Positions 16,888 to 25,139 of a stretch of DNA of 64,000 nt are shown in pieces (position 1 is the first letter of the stretch; each line of letters starts with the position of its first letter). This DNA comes from Dokdonella_A soli (lineage in GTDB: Bacteria > Pseudomonadota > Gammaproteobacteria > Xanthomonadales > Rhodanobacteraceae), in the NCBI RefSeq assembly GCF_039523175.1, contig NZ_BAAAEU010000004.1:248001-312000 (forward strand), given 5' to 3'. The notes below the pieces were generated by a model. It ran no database searches. It saw nothing but the letters and a program-made list of their open reading frames with translations, and was not told the DNA's origin. The translations under genes and the position numbers were made by a program.

Positions 16888-18045
16888 TCAATCGAAACCG
16901 TCGCAGTAGATCGAATCCTGCTGCAGCGCCGTCATGTCCACACCGGCATCGAGGAACCGGAATATCTGCGCGGTCGACCAGTTACGCAGAGAGAAGATGG
17001 CTTGTGAAGGGACGCCGCCGACACTGGCAGTCACCCGGTAGCAGCCGGCGATGCTGTTTGCGGTTGCGCTCACGGTCACTAGGCCACTCGTATCCGTCAC
17101 GGCCTGGACACTGGTGCCGGATGAGGAGCCTGAGGTCAGCACCGCACTTGCCCCTGTAGGGGGCGCAGCTACCGTCACGATCACGCCTTCCATCGGCGTG
17201 CCAAGCATGTCAGTGACCTTGGCAATCAATGGCGCGCCGAACGGCGTACCCACTTGGGCGCTTTGCGAACCCAGCCCGGAAACGTGGAGTTGCGTTGTGG
17301 GGTCCGTAATTGCACCAACATTCAATGTCACGTTAGAAAATGTAACGGTAGGCATCAGGTTGGCCGTCAACTGGTTCTGCGGGAGATCGAACAGCTGGAT
17401 ATCGACATTTCCGCTGACCGTGGGGCCCGTGTCATAAATGAGGGTGAGGTGATAAGTCGTTCCGTTGACCGGAGCAAGGCTGACTAGCTGCGCTGGAGCG
17501 GTCGTGCTGGAGCCAAGCACGGTGGCACCGGAGCGCAGTGCTATACCGACATTCGTCGTAGCGAGCGTGCCGAGACCCAGCGAGCCTCCGGAATTGATGT
17601 CGACACCGACGGTATTCCTCTTGTTGGGAACATAGGGCGTGGGCAGTGTCTGGCTGAAGTAGCCACCGTTGTTAAAGAGGCCGGCGACGTTGACACCGAG
17701 CACACCGTTGATGTTCGCGGTCCGCGCAGTGGAATCGATCGTGAGCGTGGGTGGGGCCAGGAGAGCCACGGCGCCGTTGAATGTTCCCGTCCATGGACCA
17801 AGGCTCGCGCCGATTCCAACGTTGGTACCCGATCCTCCGATTGGGCCACCGCCGACGCTCCCCGCATTGCCGGGTACGGAAAAATCACCATTGGGGACAG
17901 CAACGGCCCCCGCATGCGCGAGCACGGAAAGGGCAATTCCCGCGACGCCAATGAGCGCGATGATCGTGCGGCTCCGGCTCGTTTTTGATTTATCAGAAGC
18001 AAAAGTCAATTTTTTCGAATTGACCATGCAGTTCGGATAGATCAT
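16888..18045 (-). CDS. Secreted protein with Big-like domain and DGFD C-terminal tail
   Basis: This 385-residue protein has an N-terminal signal peptide (IIALIGVAGIALSVLAHAGA), a beta-rich region with VAVPNGDFSVPGNAG and WTGTFNGAVA resembling PEP-CTERM-type extracellular proteins, and an Ig-like Big segment near residues 255-355 (VTDMLGTPMEGVIVTVAAP...GLVTVSATANSIAG). It ends IFRFLDAGVDMTALQQDSIYCDGFD. A tail of the type 'D-x-I-F/Y-x-x-G-F-D/E' occurs at the end of many secreted proteins of this order, as I recall. The start ATG at 18045 has AGGGAG nine bases upstream. Function unknown. A lux-box-like palindrome lies 253 bases upstream, so quorum control is likely. Confidence 0.75.
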   Translation of the reverse strand: MIYPNCMVNSKKLTFASDKSKTSRSRTIIALIGVAGIALSVLAHAGAVAVPNGDFSVPGNAGSVGGGPIGGSGTNVGIGASLGPWTGTFNGAVALLAPPTLTIDSTARTANINGVLGVNVAGLFNNGGYFSQTLPTPYVPNKRNTVGVDINSGGSLGLGTLATTNVGIALRSGATVLGSSTTAPAQLVSLAPVNGTTYHLTLIYDTGPTVSGNVDIQLFDLPQNQLTANLMPTVTFSNVTLNVGAITDPTTQLHVSGLGSQSAQVGTPFGAPLIAKVTDMLGTPMEGVIVTVAAPPTGASAVLTSGSSSGTSVQAVTDTSGLVTVSATANSIAGCYRVTASVGGVPSQAIFSLRNWSTAQIFRFLDAGVDMTALQQDSIYCDGFD

Positions 18046-18267
18046 GGGTCAGTCTCCCTTGAGTGCGCGTGAATACGATTTTGATCAAAGCAAATCATGC
18101 CCGATGAAATGCGTTGCGCAGGGCGTCTCTTATTGAAAAATATATCATGGCTATTGAGCGACAAAATACCGCCTCAATCGCCAATATCCGTTTTAATGAA
18201 TGAGAAAAATCCGCTGACGTAAAAAATCAATATGAATTTGATGCCTTTCACGGCGGCGACCCTCGCG

Positions 18268-18313
18268 ATTTTACCAGTCTAACAATAGATATACATGCTG
18301 TAATTACTTACAG
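18268..18313 (-). promoter_or_regulatory. Lux-box-like palindrome and -10 upstream of the secreted protein gene
   Basis: The sequence CTGTAATTACTTACAG (18298-18313) has perfect six-base arms and fits the CT-N12-AG form of LuxR-type boxes. On the minus strand a TAAAAT -10 lies at 18273-18268, which puts the box centre near -44, the usual place for LuxR activation. It resembles the boxes before luxI. The rest of the AT-rich gap 18046-18452 holds no gene. Confidence 0.6.
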
Positions 18314-18379
18314 GTTTTTTTGCTCACATGTTTTGAAGTTATATTGAATGGCCTCAGCAGCATGGAACGCCGCGGGGGC

Positions 18380-18421
18380 CCGGGAGGGCATGCAGAATCG
18401 TCGGACTGCTTGCCCTCCCGG
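18380..18421 (-). terminator. Long hairpin after luxI
   Basis: CCGGGAGGGCA-TGCAG and CTGCT-TGCCCTCCCGG pair over about 16 bases around a ten-base loop, 32 bases after the luxI stop. There is no T run, so it is either an imperfect terminator or a message-stabilising hairpin. Confidence 0.45.
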
Positions 18422-18452
18422 AGACTTGTTCGTCGGTCTGGCAGCTTTGTCG

Positions 18453-19070
18453 TTACGCAGCCCTTTCTTGGGATAGCCGCAACACCGTTCCGCAAACAGC
18501 CTGTTGGGTTGATTCGTCCAGGGGCAGCCGGAATGCGACGCTCATGACCCTGCCGATTCGCTGAGGTTGCCCCAGCCTCTGGACCGCGAACCCAAGCTGC
18601 CGCAGCATGCGTTCGACGGCGGTACTGGTGACGCCGACGATCGCATCGAGGCCTTGAGCAACCCCGAAGCGCAGCATCGCTCGCAACATTTCCGTGGGAA
18701 GTTCGCTGAAGCCGTAGCTGGTGCCCGCATGATGCTCAGCGACGGCGAAGCGACTGATTTCCCATGTACGCGCATCGGCGGGAGCAGGTTCACCGTCGAG
18801 CAGCATTGGAAACACGTCGCGCAGCATGTACGGGCCCATGGTCGGCAGCATCCGCCAGCATCCGATCGCCGTATCGCGGGCAGGATCGCCACGAACTACC
18901 AAGTAGTGCGGTCCGATCAAATCGTACCAATCATGTTCACGACCATGTTCGCTGCGAACCTGCCATCCGAGACGGTCGTGAAAAACGCTATGACGTAGCC
19001 GAAACATGCTATCGAGCAATGCCGCGTTGAGCTGGCCTTGGCCGGCGCGATCAATGATTATCTGGTTCAT
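18453..19070 (-). CDS. Acyl-homoserine lactone synthase (LuxI family)
   Basis: The 205-residue protein keeps the LuxI signature: R26, F30 and W36 in FRLRHSVFHDRLGW, D47 and D50 in EHDWYDLI, the Arg of GCWRMLP, the Phe of RDVFPML, and Glu/Arg in TWEISRFAV. It makes an N-acyl-homoserine lactone from SAM and an acyl donor; the acyl chain cannot be told. The start ATG at 19070 has GGAGGAG upstream (CGGAGGAGACCAAC). Two lux-box-like palindromes lie 47-78 bases before the start and a luxR gene is just upstream, so positive feedback is expected. Confidence 0.93.
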   Translation of the reverse strand: MNQIIIDRAGQGQLNAALLDSMFRLRHSVFHDRLGWQVRSEHGREHDWYDLIGPHYLVVRGDPARDTAIGCWRMLPTMGPYMLRDVFPMLLDGEPAPADARTWEISRFAVAEHHAGTSYGFSELPTEMLRAMLRFGVAQGLDAIVGVTSTAVERMLRQLGFAVQRLGQPQRIGRVMSVAFRLPLDESTQQAVCGTVLRLSQERAA

Positions 19071-19116
19071 GTTGGTCTCCTCCGCGGAATTGCGGGGAGC
19101 CAACAAAACGCGAGGG

Positions 19117-19132
19117 CTGCAAGAAACTGCAG
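19117..19132 (-). promoter_or_regulatory. Lux box 1 upstream of luxI (start-proximal)
   Basis: CTGCAAGAAACTGCAG fits CT-N12-AG. It directly abuts lux box 2; together they make a 32-base imperfect palindrome. Confidence 0.65.
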
Positions 19133-19148
19133 CTGCAAATTCTTACAG
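19133..19148 (-). promoter_or_regulatory. Lux box 2 upstream of luxI (start-distal)
   Basis: CTGCAAATTCTTACAG fits CT-N12-AG; its complement CTGTAAGAATTTGCAG matches box 1 at 13 of 16 positions. Two abutting boxes suggest two dimers or a dimer pair on one DNA face about 1.5 turns apart. Confidence 0.65.
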
Positions 19149-19183
19149 GTGCGGAGAGCGCCGCGAGGAGCGGCCGTCGGAGA

Positions 19184-20014
19184 TTACGGATTGATCAATC
19201 CGAGCACGATCGAGCGAGCGATCGCAGCCTGCCGACCGCTCACGCCGAGCTTGCGCGTGGCATTCTGCAGATGAAACACCACCGTGCGTTCGGCAACGCC
19301 GAGCAGACGGCCGATTTCCCAACTCGTCTTGCCCGCAGCCACCCAGTGCAGACATTCGAGTTCACGATCGGTCAAGTGCGGCAGCGGGGGCAGGGCCGCG
19401 TCATGCGCATAGCGATGCCCTGCTTCGTGAATGCCATGCGCCAGCAGATGCAGCTGCGGCGTCATCGTGCGCACGTCGTCGGCCGTCATGTCCGTGCTCG
19501 ACGCGAAGGACACCAGCCCCCAACTGCAGCCGAGTCCATGTATGGGGATGCTCAAGCCCGACTTGAGGCCGAACTCGCTCGCTTCCTGAAACATGCAGTC
19601 GACGGACGTGCTGCGCCTGTCGGTGCATCGGACAGATGCGCGCTGTGAGGATGGCCAGAGGAAGGGCGTTGCGTGGGCTTGGCAATGCGCAATCACCGGG
19701 TCGATGTGAAGGTAGCCACTGGCGAAATAGTGCCGCACCCAATCGGCAGGGTAGCCACCCAACATGTATTGGCGCTTGCGATCGTCCATGACCGGCAGAT
19801 CCAGCGCGTACATCCAGTAGTCGAAGCCGAGCGCGTGCGAAAGACGGTCGACTGCGGATGCCAGGAGATCCGATGTCGTGCAGTCGCGCAGCGACTCGAG
19901 ATGATCGATGTCGATCAGCGTCAGCGCATGCCGCGGCTCCGCAAGAGTTCCGGCGCCCAGCGCCAGCGCGTGGTCGACCGGCAACAGACGATCATTGCCA
20001 TGCAAAGTCCCCAC
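19184..20014 (-). CDS. LuxR-type quorum-sensing transcription factor
   Basis: The N-terminal part is an autoinducer-binding domain with the conserved aromatic/acid positions FDYWMYALDLP, YLHIDPVIAHC, FLWPSS, and FGLKSGLSIPIHGLGCSWGLVSFA. The C-terminal part is a LuxR helix-turn-helix (LTDRELECLHWVAAGKTSWEIGRLLGVAERTVVFHLQNATRKLGV). It should bind the product of the adjacent luxI and act at the boxes 19117-19148 and 18298-18313. The start is uncertain: I take the GTG at 20014, preceded by GGAGGGGCC (276 residues); a TTG at 20044 would add ten residues. It lies about 70 bases after an XRE regulator gene on the same strand. Confidence 0.9.
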   Translation of the reverse strand: MGTLHGNDRLLPVDHALALGAGTLAEPRHALTLIDIDHLESLRDCTTSDLLASAVDRLSHALGFDYWMYALDLPVMDDRKRQYMLGGYPADWVRHYFASGYLHIDPVIAHCQAHATPFLWPSSQRASVRCTDRRSTSVDCMFQEASEFGLKSGLSIPIHGLGCSWGLVSFASSTDMTADDVRTMTPQLHLLAHGIHEAGHRYAHDAALPPLPHLTDRELECLHWVAAGKTSWEIGRLLGVAERTVVFHLQNATRKLGVSGRQAAIARSIVLGLINP

Positions 20015-20084
20015 GGCCCCTCCACCGTTGTGCCTGCGCCACAACCTAGTCCTGCGGGACGTCTACTTCAATGGCGGGCGCATG

Positions 20085-20516
20085 TTAGCTCCGCTTAGAA
20101 GCGCGGGAACGAACAGGCGATGCGAACTCCGTCACGATGGTGACCACAAGGGCCTGCCGGCGCGCCGAAAGCTGACGGAAATGGTCGAGCAGGGTCTCCT
20201 CCTGCAGCGTGCGTGCGTAGGCGTCGAGCGCGATCGCAGGGACTTCCGCCGCCGCGCTGATCCGCGGGGACTTCCGGCTCGTATTGCCCGTGGCCAGCCA
20301 CTCGAACGACACCCTCGTCACCTGCGCCACGAGTACCAGGTTTCCGAGTGACGGCTGAGTGCCGCTCGGGTGCTCCCATTGAGCAACAGCGCTGGCGCTG
20401 ACACCTACGGCGTTGGCGAGTTCGGTCTGAGAGAGATCCGCCCGGTGACGCGCCGTGCGCAGCCGATCGCTCAGCTCTTCGCGGCCGCGCTTGTTAGCAG
20501 AACTATTAATTTTCAT
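20085..20516 (-). CDS. XRE-family transcriptional regulator
   Basis: This 143-residue protein has a Cro/C1-type helix-turn-helix at residues 15-70 (LRTARHRADLSQTELANAVGVSASAVAQWEHPSGTQPSLGNLVLVAQ) and a C-terminal helical part that may mediate dimerisation. The ATG at 20516 has AAGGAGCGCTTC just upstream. It is the first gene of a same-strand series with luxR and luxI, so it may control, or be part of, the quorum-sensing circuit; that is inference from position. It could also be a phage-type repressor remnant, but no phage gene is near. Confidence 0.82.
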   Translation of the reverse strand: MKINSSANKRGREELSDRLRTARHRADLSQTELANAVGVSASAVAQWEHPSGTQPSLGNLVLVAQVTRVSFEWLATGNTSRKSPRISAAAEVPAIALDAYARTLQEETLLDHFRQLSARRQALVVTIVTEFASPVRSRASKRS

Positions 20517-20623
20517 GAAGCGCTCCTTCTTCGTAAGTGGAGCTTCATGGTTCCGGCGCCGAAGATCAAGGACCTGGCTTCGCTTGAGCGCAATCGCGGG
20601 TGCTGAAAATGTTGGAGGACAAG

Positions 20624-20713
20624 TGGCGGAGAGAGTGGGATTCGAACCCACGGTGGTATCGCTACCACGCCGGTTTTCAAGACCGGTGCCTTAAACCGCT
20701 CGGCCATCTCTCC
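20624..20713 (-). tRNA. tRNA-Ser (anticodon UGA)
   Basis: The 90-base gene folds as a class II tRNA: acceptor GGAGAGA/TCTCTCC, anticodon stem CCGGT/ACCGG with loop CTTGAAA (anticodon TGA), a long variable arm (GTGGTAGCGATACCAC) and T arm GTGGGTTCGAATCCCAC. The CCA end is encoded. It reads UCA and related serine codons. Confidence 0.97.
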
Positions 20714-20850
20714 GTATTTCGTCGCGCCGCAGGGCCGGCGCCGGTTTGACCGAGCATCCTGCCCTGGAATTTTACCCCAGCTGGCGCGACGTGGGCTGCC
20801 CAACTGCGGTATGGTCGCCATGAATTGTTGGGGAACAATCTGGGGGCTTC

Positions 20851-21507
20851 ATGATTAGCATCGTTCTTGTCGATGACCATGAGCTGGTGCGCACCGGCTT
20901 TCGCATGATCTTGTCGCAACAACCCGGTATCGAGATCGTTGGCGAAGCGGCCGACGGCGAACAGGGGCTCGCGCTGATCCGACGCATGAAACCGGATGTC
21001 GCGCTGGTCGATGTGCACATGCCGCAGCTCAGCGGCATCGAGCTGACCGATCGCGTACGCAAGCACAAACTCGCCACGCGCATCGTGATCCTGACCGTGG
21101 TCAACGAGGCGCCGTTTCCGCGGCGCCTGATCGAGGCGGGGGCCAGTGGTTACCTGACCAAGGGATGCGCCGCGGATGAGCTCGTGCGCGCAGTGCGTCA
21201 GGTTGCGGATGGCCGGCGCTATCTTTCGCCGGATGTCGCCGAACTGCTCGCGCTCGGTGCGCTCGACGGACATCCCGGATCTCCGTTCGAGGCATTGTCC
21301 GCACGCGAGCTCGACGTCGCGATGATGCTTGCGCAGGGGCAGGACATGCAGCGCATCGCAAAACGTCTCAAGCTCAGCGCGAAAACGGTTGCGACCTACA
21401 AGTACCGTTTGTTCGACAAGCTCGGCGTTGGAAATCCGGTCGCGCTCGCGCATCTTGCGCATCTGCACGGATTGCTGGACGACCGCGCCCACGCGCTCGC
21501 CGGCTGA
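20851..21507 (+). CDS. GacA/UvrY-type response regulator (NarL family)
   Basis: The 218-residue protein has a receiver domain with D8-D9, phospho-acceptor D54 (ALVDVHMP) and the Lys of YLTKG, followed by a LuxR-type helix-turn-helix (FEALSARELDVAMMLAQGQDMQRIAKRLKLSAKTVATYKYRLFDKLGV). The ARELDV and TVATYKYR wording is that of UvrY/GacA/LetA, which with BarA/GacS control small RNAs of the Csr/Rsm system. No kinase gene is adjacent, as is usual for this orphan-type regulator. It ends against rne with a shared perfect hairpin. Confidence 0.87.
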   Translation: MISIVLVDDHELVRTGFRMILSQQPGIEIVGEAADGEQGLALIRRMKPDVALVDVHMPQLSGIELTDRVRKHKLATRIVILTVVNEAPFPRRLIEAGASGYLTKGCAADELVRAVRQVADGRRYLSPDVAELLALGALDGHPGSPFEALSARELDVAMMLAQGQDMQRIAKRLKLSAKTVATYKYRLFDKLGVGNPVALAHLAHLHGLLDDRAHALAG

Positions 21508-21536
21508 AACCGCGCGCATTTCGGCGCGCGGTTTCA
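21505..21536. terminator. Bidirectional hairpin between the GacA-like gene and rne
   Basis: TGAAACCGCGCGC and GCGCGCGGTTTCA form a perfect 13-pair stem around a six-base loop. It begins at the stop codon of the plus gene and lies just after the stop of rne, so it can end both convergent messages, although it has no T run. Confidence 0.65.
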
Positions 21537-21542
21537 GTGGAC

Positions 21543-24500
21543 TCACTCCGGTTTCGATTCGGCAGCCGGTGATTTGTCGACGTCGGTCTGCGCAGGATGC
21601 TCCTTGATCTCGATCGGCGGCCGCGCGACCGGCGGATTCAAGTCCGGCACGACAGCTGGTCGCGGCAACGGCAGATCGAGCGTCCGTCCGTGTTCCGGCG
21701 CGATGGAGTCAGACTGAGGCGTGGCCGGCCCCGGCTGCGGGCGCGGCGGAACATCTCTTGTGACCACCGGCGCAGACGGTGCAACGGGCGCGGCCATCGG
21801 AGCGATCGGTGCAGGCACGGGTGTCGCAGCAAATGCAGGCGTCGGACGCGCATCCGGTCGCACTGGCTCAGGAACGACCGCTGGTCGCTCGACATTCGTG
21901 GCGGCCGCTGCATCGCGCGGCGGCGCAGCGAACGGTTGTGCCTGTGGTGGAGTGATGGTCGGCGCCGGCGGCATTGGGGCTGAGGCCGGTGCCGGTGCCG
22001 GTGTCGACATCGGCTGAGCCGGCGCCGCTGGCTGCGTGGCCAGCGGCAAACGCGGTTCGATCGCCGGCGCAACGCTCGCGGGCTTCTCGATGCTATCGTC
22101 GGCGCGGCGCTCGGGAGCGGAGACGACCGGGTGCGCGACGGGCGCCGTGGTCATCTCGGCGGCCGGTGTTGCAACGGCCGGCTTATCGAATCGCGGTTGC
22201 GCAGCGGCGACTTGCGCTTTGGCATTCGCTTGCCGCGGAGCCCTGGTTTCGCGGCTGGCATCCTCGTCATCGACATCCGCGTCGTCGACATCCGCGCGAA
22301 CCGCAGTCGAAGCCTCGATGTCGCTCGTGCCCTCCGAAGGGCCATCCTTGCGACGGCGACGCCCACCGCGACGACCGCGGCGACGTGAGCGCATCTCGTC
22401 GCGCACTGCGGCATCGCCGGACGGCTTGGCTTCCGTTCCGGCCTGGGTCGCTGGCGCAACAGGCAGCTCTTTCTCGACTTGCGATGCCGGCGCCGCTGTC
22501 GCCGCGCGTGCGGCAGGAGCGATCGCGTCCGCGGTCTGGCGCGGAGCCGCGTTGCCGGGACGCGCCTCGATAGTCGACCGCGGCTCGGCGACGACCGACT
22601 GTTCGCCAGTCACGCGTCCCGGGCCGCGTTCGTCGCGACGATTGCCGCGGCCTTGCTGCTGTTGTTGTGGCTGTTTCTGGCCACCGCCACGTTGCTCGCC
22701 GCCGGGGCGGCCATCGCGCCGACCCTGCGGCTGCGCAATGTTTTCAGGGCGTGCACGCTGGGGTTGTGCAGGGCGATTCTGCGACGTTGCCGGACGCTGC
22801 TGGGAAGCAGGGCGTGCAGGTTGCGGACGCGTCGCCGCCGGCATCGGCGCCTTTTTCGTGGCCGGAGCCGGTGCAGGCGCGGACGCGCCGCCACGGAACC
22901 AGCCGACGAAGCGTGCTAACAGACCACCGGCGGCAGGTGCCGCGGGGGCCGCTGGCGCTGCAACGGGCGCTGGCGCGACAGGCTCCGGGCGCTCGGGCGC
23001 GGGCGTCGCACGCACCACGCCGGCCACGGCCGGCTGCTCGGGTTCTTCGCTCGGGCGCAGCATCGTCGGCAACGGCTTGGGCGCAGCCGGCGTCGTGCGC
23101 TGGTAGCTTGGGCGCGTTTCCTCACCGATGTCGGCGGCGCGCAGGCGCTGGATTTCCAGATGCGGTGTTTCGAGTTGCTCGTCGGCGACCACGATCACGT
23201 TGACGTCGTGGCGTGCCTCGATCTCGGTCAGCTGGCGGCGCTTCTCGTTGAGCAGGAAGTTCGCGACGGTCGGCGGCGCCTGCACCAGCACCTGACCGGT
23301 GCTGTCCTTCATCGCGTGCTCCTCGACCAGACGGAGCGCGGACAGCGACAGCGATTCGACACCCCGGATGCGGCCGTGGCCTTCGCAACGCGGGCAGATG
23401 ATCTGCGTGGATTCGCCGAGGCTCGGGCGCAGGCGCTGGCGCGACATCTCGAGCAGACCGAAGCGCGAGATACGGCCGACCTGCACGCGTGCGCGATCGA
23501 GCTTGAGCGCATCCTTGAGCTTTTCCTCGACGTCGCGCTGGTGACGCGGCGAATCCATGTCGATGAAGTCGATCACGATCAGGCCGCCGGCATCGCGGAT
23601 GCGCAGCTGGCGCGCGATCTCGACCGCGGCCTCGCAGTTCGTGTTGAACGCGGTTTCCTCGATGTCGCTGCCCTTGGTCGCCTTCGACGAGTTGATGTCG
23701 ACCGCGGTGAGCGCCTCGGTCTGGTCGATCACGATCGAGCCGCCGGAGGGCAGGCGCACGGTGCGTTCGAACGCGTTCTCAATTTGCGTCTCGATCTGGA
23801 AACGCGAGAACAGCGGCGTGGTGTCCTGGTAAAGCTTGAGCTTGCGCAGGTTGTTCGGCATGACCTGCTGCACGAACTCGCGCGCGTCCTGGTACAGCTC
23901 CTCGTGGTCGATCAGGATCTCGCCGATGTCGTTGCGCAGGTAGTCACGCAGCGCGCGGATGATCAGCTTGGATTCCTGGTAGATCAGGAACGGGGCAGGG
24001 CGCGACTGCGCGGCCTCGGAAATCGCCTTCCACAGCTGCAGCAGGTAGTCGAGGTCCCACTGCAGCTCTTCGGCGTCGCGTCCCATGCCGGCGGTGCGCA
24101 CGATCAGGCCCATGTCGTCGGGCACCTGCAGGTGGTCGAGCGCTTCCTTGATGTTCTGCCGGTCCTCGCCCTCGATGCGGCGCGACACGCCCCCGGCCTT
24201 CGGGTTGTTCGGCATCAGCACCATGTAGCGGCCGGCGAGGCTGATGAACGTGGTCAGCGCGGCGCCCTTGTTGCCGCGTTCCTCCTTCTCGACCTGGACG
24301 ACGATCTCCTGGCCTTCCTTGAGCAACTCGCGGATGGTGGCCTTGTTCGGATTCGCGCCCGGGGTGAAGTACTGCGCGGAGATTTCCTTCAGCGGCAGGA
24401 AGCCGTGGCGGTCGGCGCCGTAATCGACGAAGCAGGCTTCCAGCGAAGGTTCGACCCGGGTGATGCGGGCCTTGTAGATGTTGGCCTTCTTCTGTTCCTT

Positions 24501-24599
24501 GGACGGGATTTCGATGTCGAGGTCGTAAAGGTTCTGGCCATCCACGATCGCGACGCGCAACTCTTCCCGCTGAGTCGCGTTGATCAACATGCGTTTCAT
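21543..24599 (-). CDS. rne: Ribonuclease E
   Basis: The 1018-residue protein starts MKRMLINATQREELRVAIVDG, as in E. coli. The catalytic half holds an S1 domain (KKANIYKARITRVEPSLEACFVDYG), the metal-binding region ALTAVDINSSKATKG and LIVIDFIDMD, and the zinc-link C402-PR-C405 where two dimers join. From about residue 500 the protein is Pro/Ala/Gln/Arg-rich and disordered, with Arg-rich RNA-binding patches (RSRRRGRRGGRRRRK), as expected for a degradosome scaffold. RNase E cuts single-stranded AU-rich RNA and starts mRNA decay and rRNA/tRNA processing. A long leader (about 340 bases) lies upstream, which suggests autoregulation as in enterobacteria. Confidence 0.96.
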   Translation of the reverse strand: MKRMLINATQREELRVAIVDGQNLYDLDIEIPSKEQKKANIYKARITRVEPSLEACFVDYGADRHGFLPLKEISAQYFTPGANPNKATIRELLKEGQEIVVQVEKEERGNKGAALTTFISLAGRYMVLMPNNPKAGGVSRRIEGEDRQNIKEALDHLQVPDDMGLIVRTAGMGRDAEELQWDLDYLLQLWKAISEAAQSRPAPFLIYQESKLIIRALRDYLRNDIGEILIDHEELYQDAREFVQQVMPNNLRKLKLYQDTTPLFSRFQIETQIENAFERTVRLPSGGSIVIDQTEALTAVDINSSKATKGSDIEETAFNTNCEAAVEIARQLRIRDAGGLIVIDFIDMDSPRHQRDVEEKLKDALKLDRARVQVGRISRFGLLEMSRQRLRPSLGESTQIICPRCEGHGRIRGVESLSLSALRLVEEHAMKDSTGQVLVQAPPTVANFLLNEKRRQLTEIEARHDVNVIVVADEQLETPHLEIQRLRAADIGEETRPSYQRTTPAAPKPLPTMLRPSEEPEQPAVAGVVRATPAPERPEPVAPAPVAAPAAPAAPAAGGLLARFVGWFRGGASAPAPAPATKKAPMPAATRPQPARPASQQRPATSQNRPAQPQRARPENIAQPQGRRDGRPGGEQRGGGQKQPQQQQQGRGNRRDERGPGRVTGEQSVVAEPRSTIEARPGNAAPRQTADAIAPAARAATAAPASQVEKELPVAPATQAGTEAKPSGDAAVRDEMRSRRRGRRGGRRRRKDGPSEGTSDIEASTAVRADVDDADVDDEDASRETRAPRQANAKAQVAAAQPRFDKPAVATPAAEMTTAPVAHPVVSAPERRADDSIEKPASVAPAIEPRLPLATQPAAPAQPMSTPAPAPASAPMPPAPTITPPQAQPFAAPPRDAAAATNVERPAVVPEPVRPDARPTPAFAATPVPAPIAPMAAPVAPSAPVVTRDVPPRPQPGPATPQSDSIAPEHGRTLDLPLPRPAVVPDLNPPVARPPIEIKEHPAQTDVDKSPAAESKPE

Positions 24600-24937
24600 T
24601 GTCGTTTTCCTGTGTCGGCGCTCAACTGTCGTCGGCGCTGCGCGTTGTCGCGCTGCGCGATGCCCGCATTTCGCGGGCCGACGGCGGCAGGTGCGCCTGG
24701 GTTTCCAACCGGCGCTTCCGCGCGCCGGCACTTGTTGGGTTGCTGCGTCCCCGTGAACCCGCGCCGTCCTTCCGACGGCGAGCAATCCACGACCCGAGCC
24801 ATTACGATGAGCCTCTCGCTCCTGCGCGACGCTCCGACGGAGTACCGACGGCGCAGGGCGCGAAAGGACGCAACGGACGGGTGCGTCATAGGCTGTACCG
24901 TACTCCCGCGGATGGGGTTCGGAACGGCGCGACACGC
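24600..24937 (-). promoter_or_regulatory. Long structured 5' leader of rne
   Basis: Between the predicted start near 24937 and the rne ATG lie about 338 bases with no gene on this strand. Several hairpins are visible on the minus strand, for example GCCGTCGG-AA-GGACGGC, CCGGCGC-GCGGAA-GCGCCGG and GCCCGC-GAAAT-GCGGGC. The E. coli rne leader is of similar length and lets RNase E destabilise its own message. Confidence 0.5.
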
Positions 24938-24943
24938 CTGTCC

Positions 24944-24973
24944 AGCATATCAGTTCCGGGAAGATTTTTTCAA
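24944..24973 (-). promoter_or_regulatory. Putative sigma70 promoter of rne
   Basis: On the minus strand TTGAAA (24973-24968) and TATGCT (24949-24944) are 18 bases apart, and the -10 is preceded by TGA, an extended-type feature. Confidence 0.5.
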
Positions 24974-25044
24974 TGAAGACACAGACTTCGGCGACAAATC
25001 GCGACGCCGACTCCATCCAGGAACCGGCGGCTGAAAGCCGCTAC

Positions 25045-25115
25045 CGTCGTTCCTCGCCCGCGCAGCGGGAGAGGGGAGGACCATCGGCGAACGCCGATGG
25101 TGGGGTGAGGGGAAG
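25045..25115. repeat. Hairpin-rich intergenic element upstream of rluC
   Basis: A C/G-biased block (CCTCGCCCGCGCAGCGGGAGAG and TGGGGTGAGGGG) surrounds a perfect nine-pair hairpin CCATCGGCG-AA-CGCCGATGG (25081-25100). Its composition resembles the CTCTCCC...GGGAGAG repeats common between genes in this bacterial order. It lies 25-95 bases before the rluC start. Confidence 0.55.
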
Positions 25116-25139
25116 ACCGCACAAGTTCAGGAACAAGCC

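Noticed and set aside
23160..25034. Plus-strand open frame of 624 codons opposite rne
   Set aside because: The rne frame has catalytic and zinc-link residues in place; the opposite frame is a shadow that also runs through the leader.
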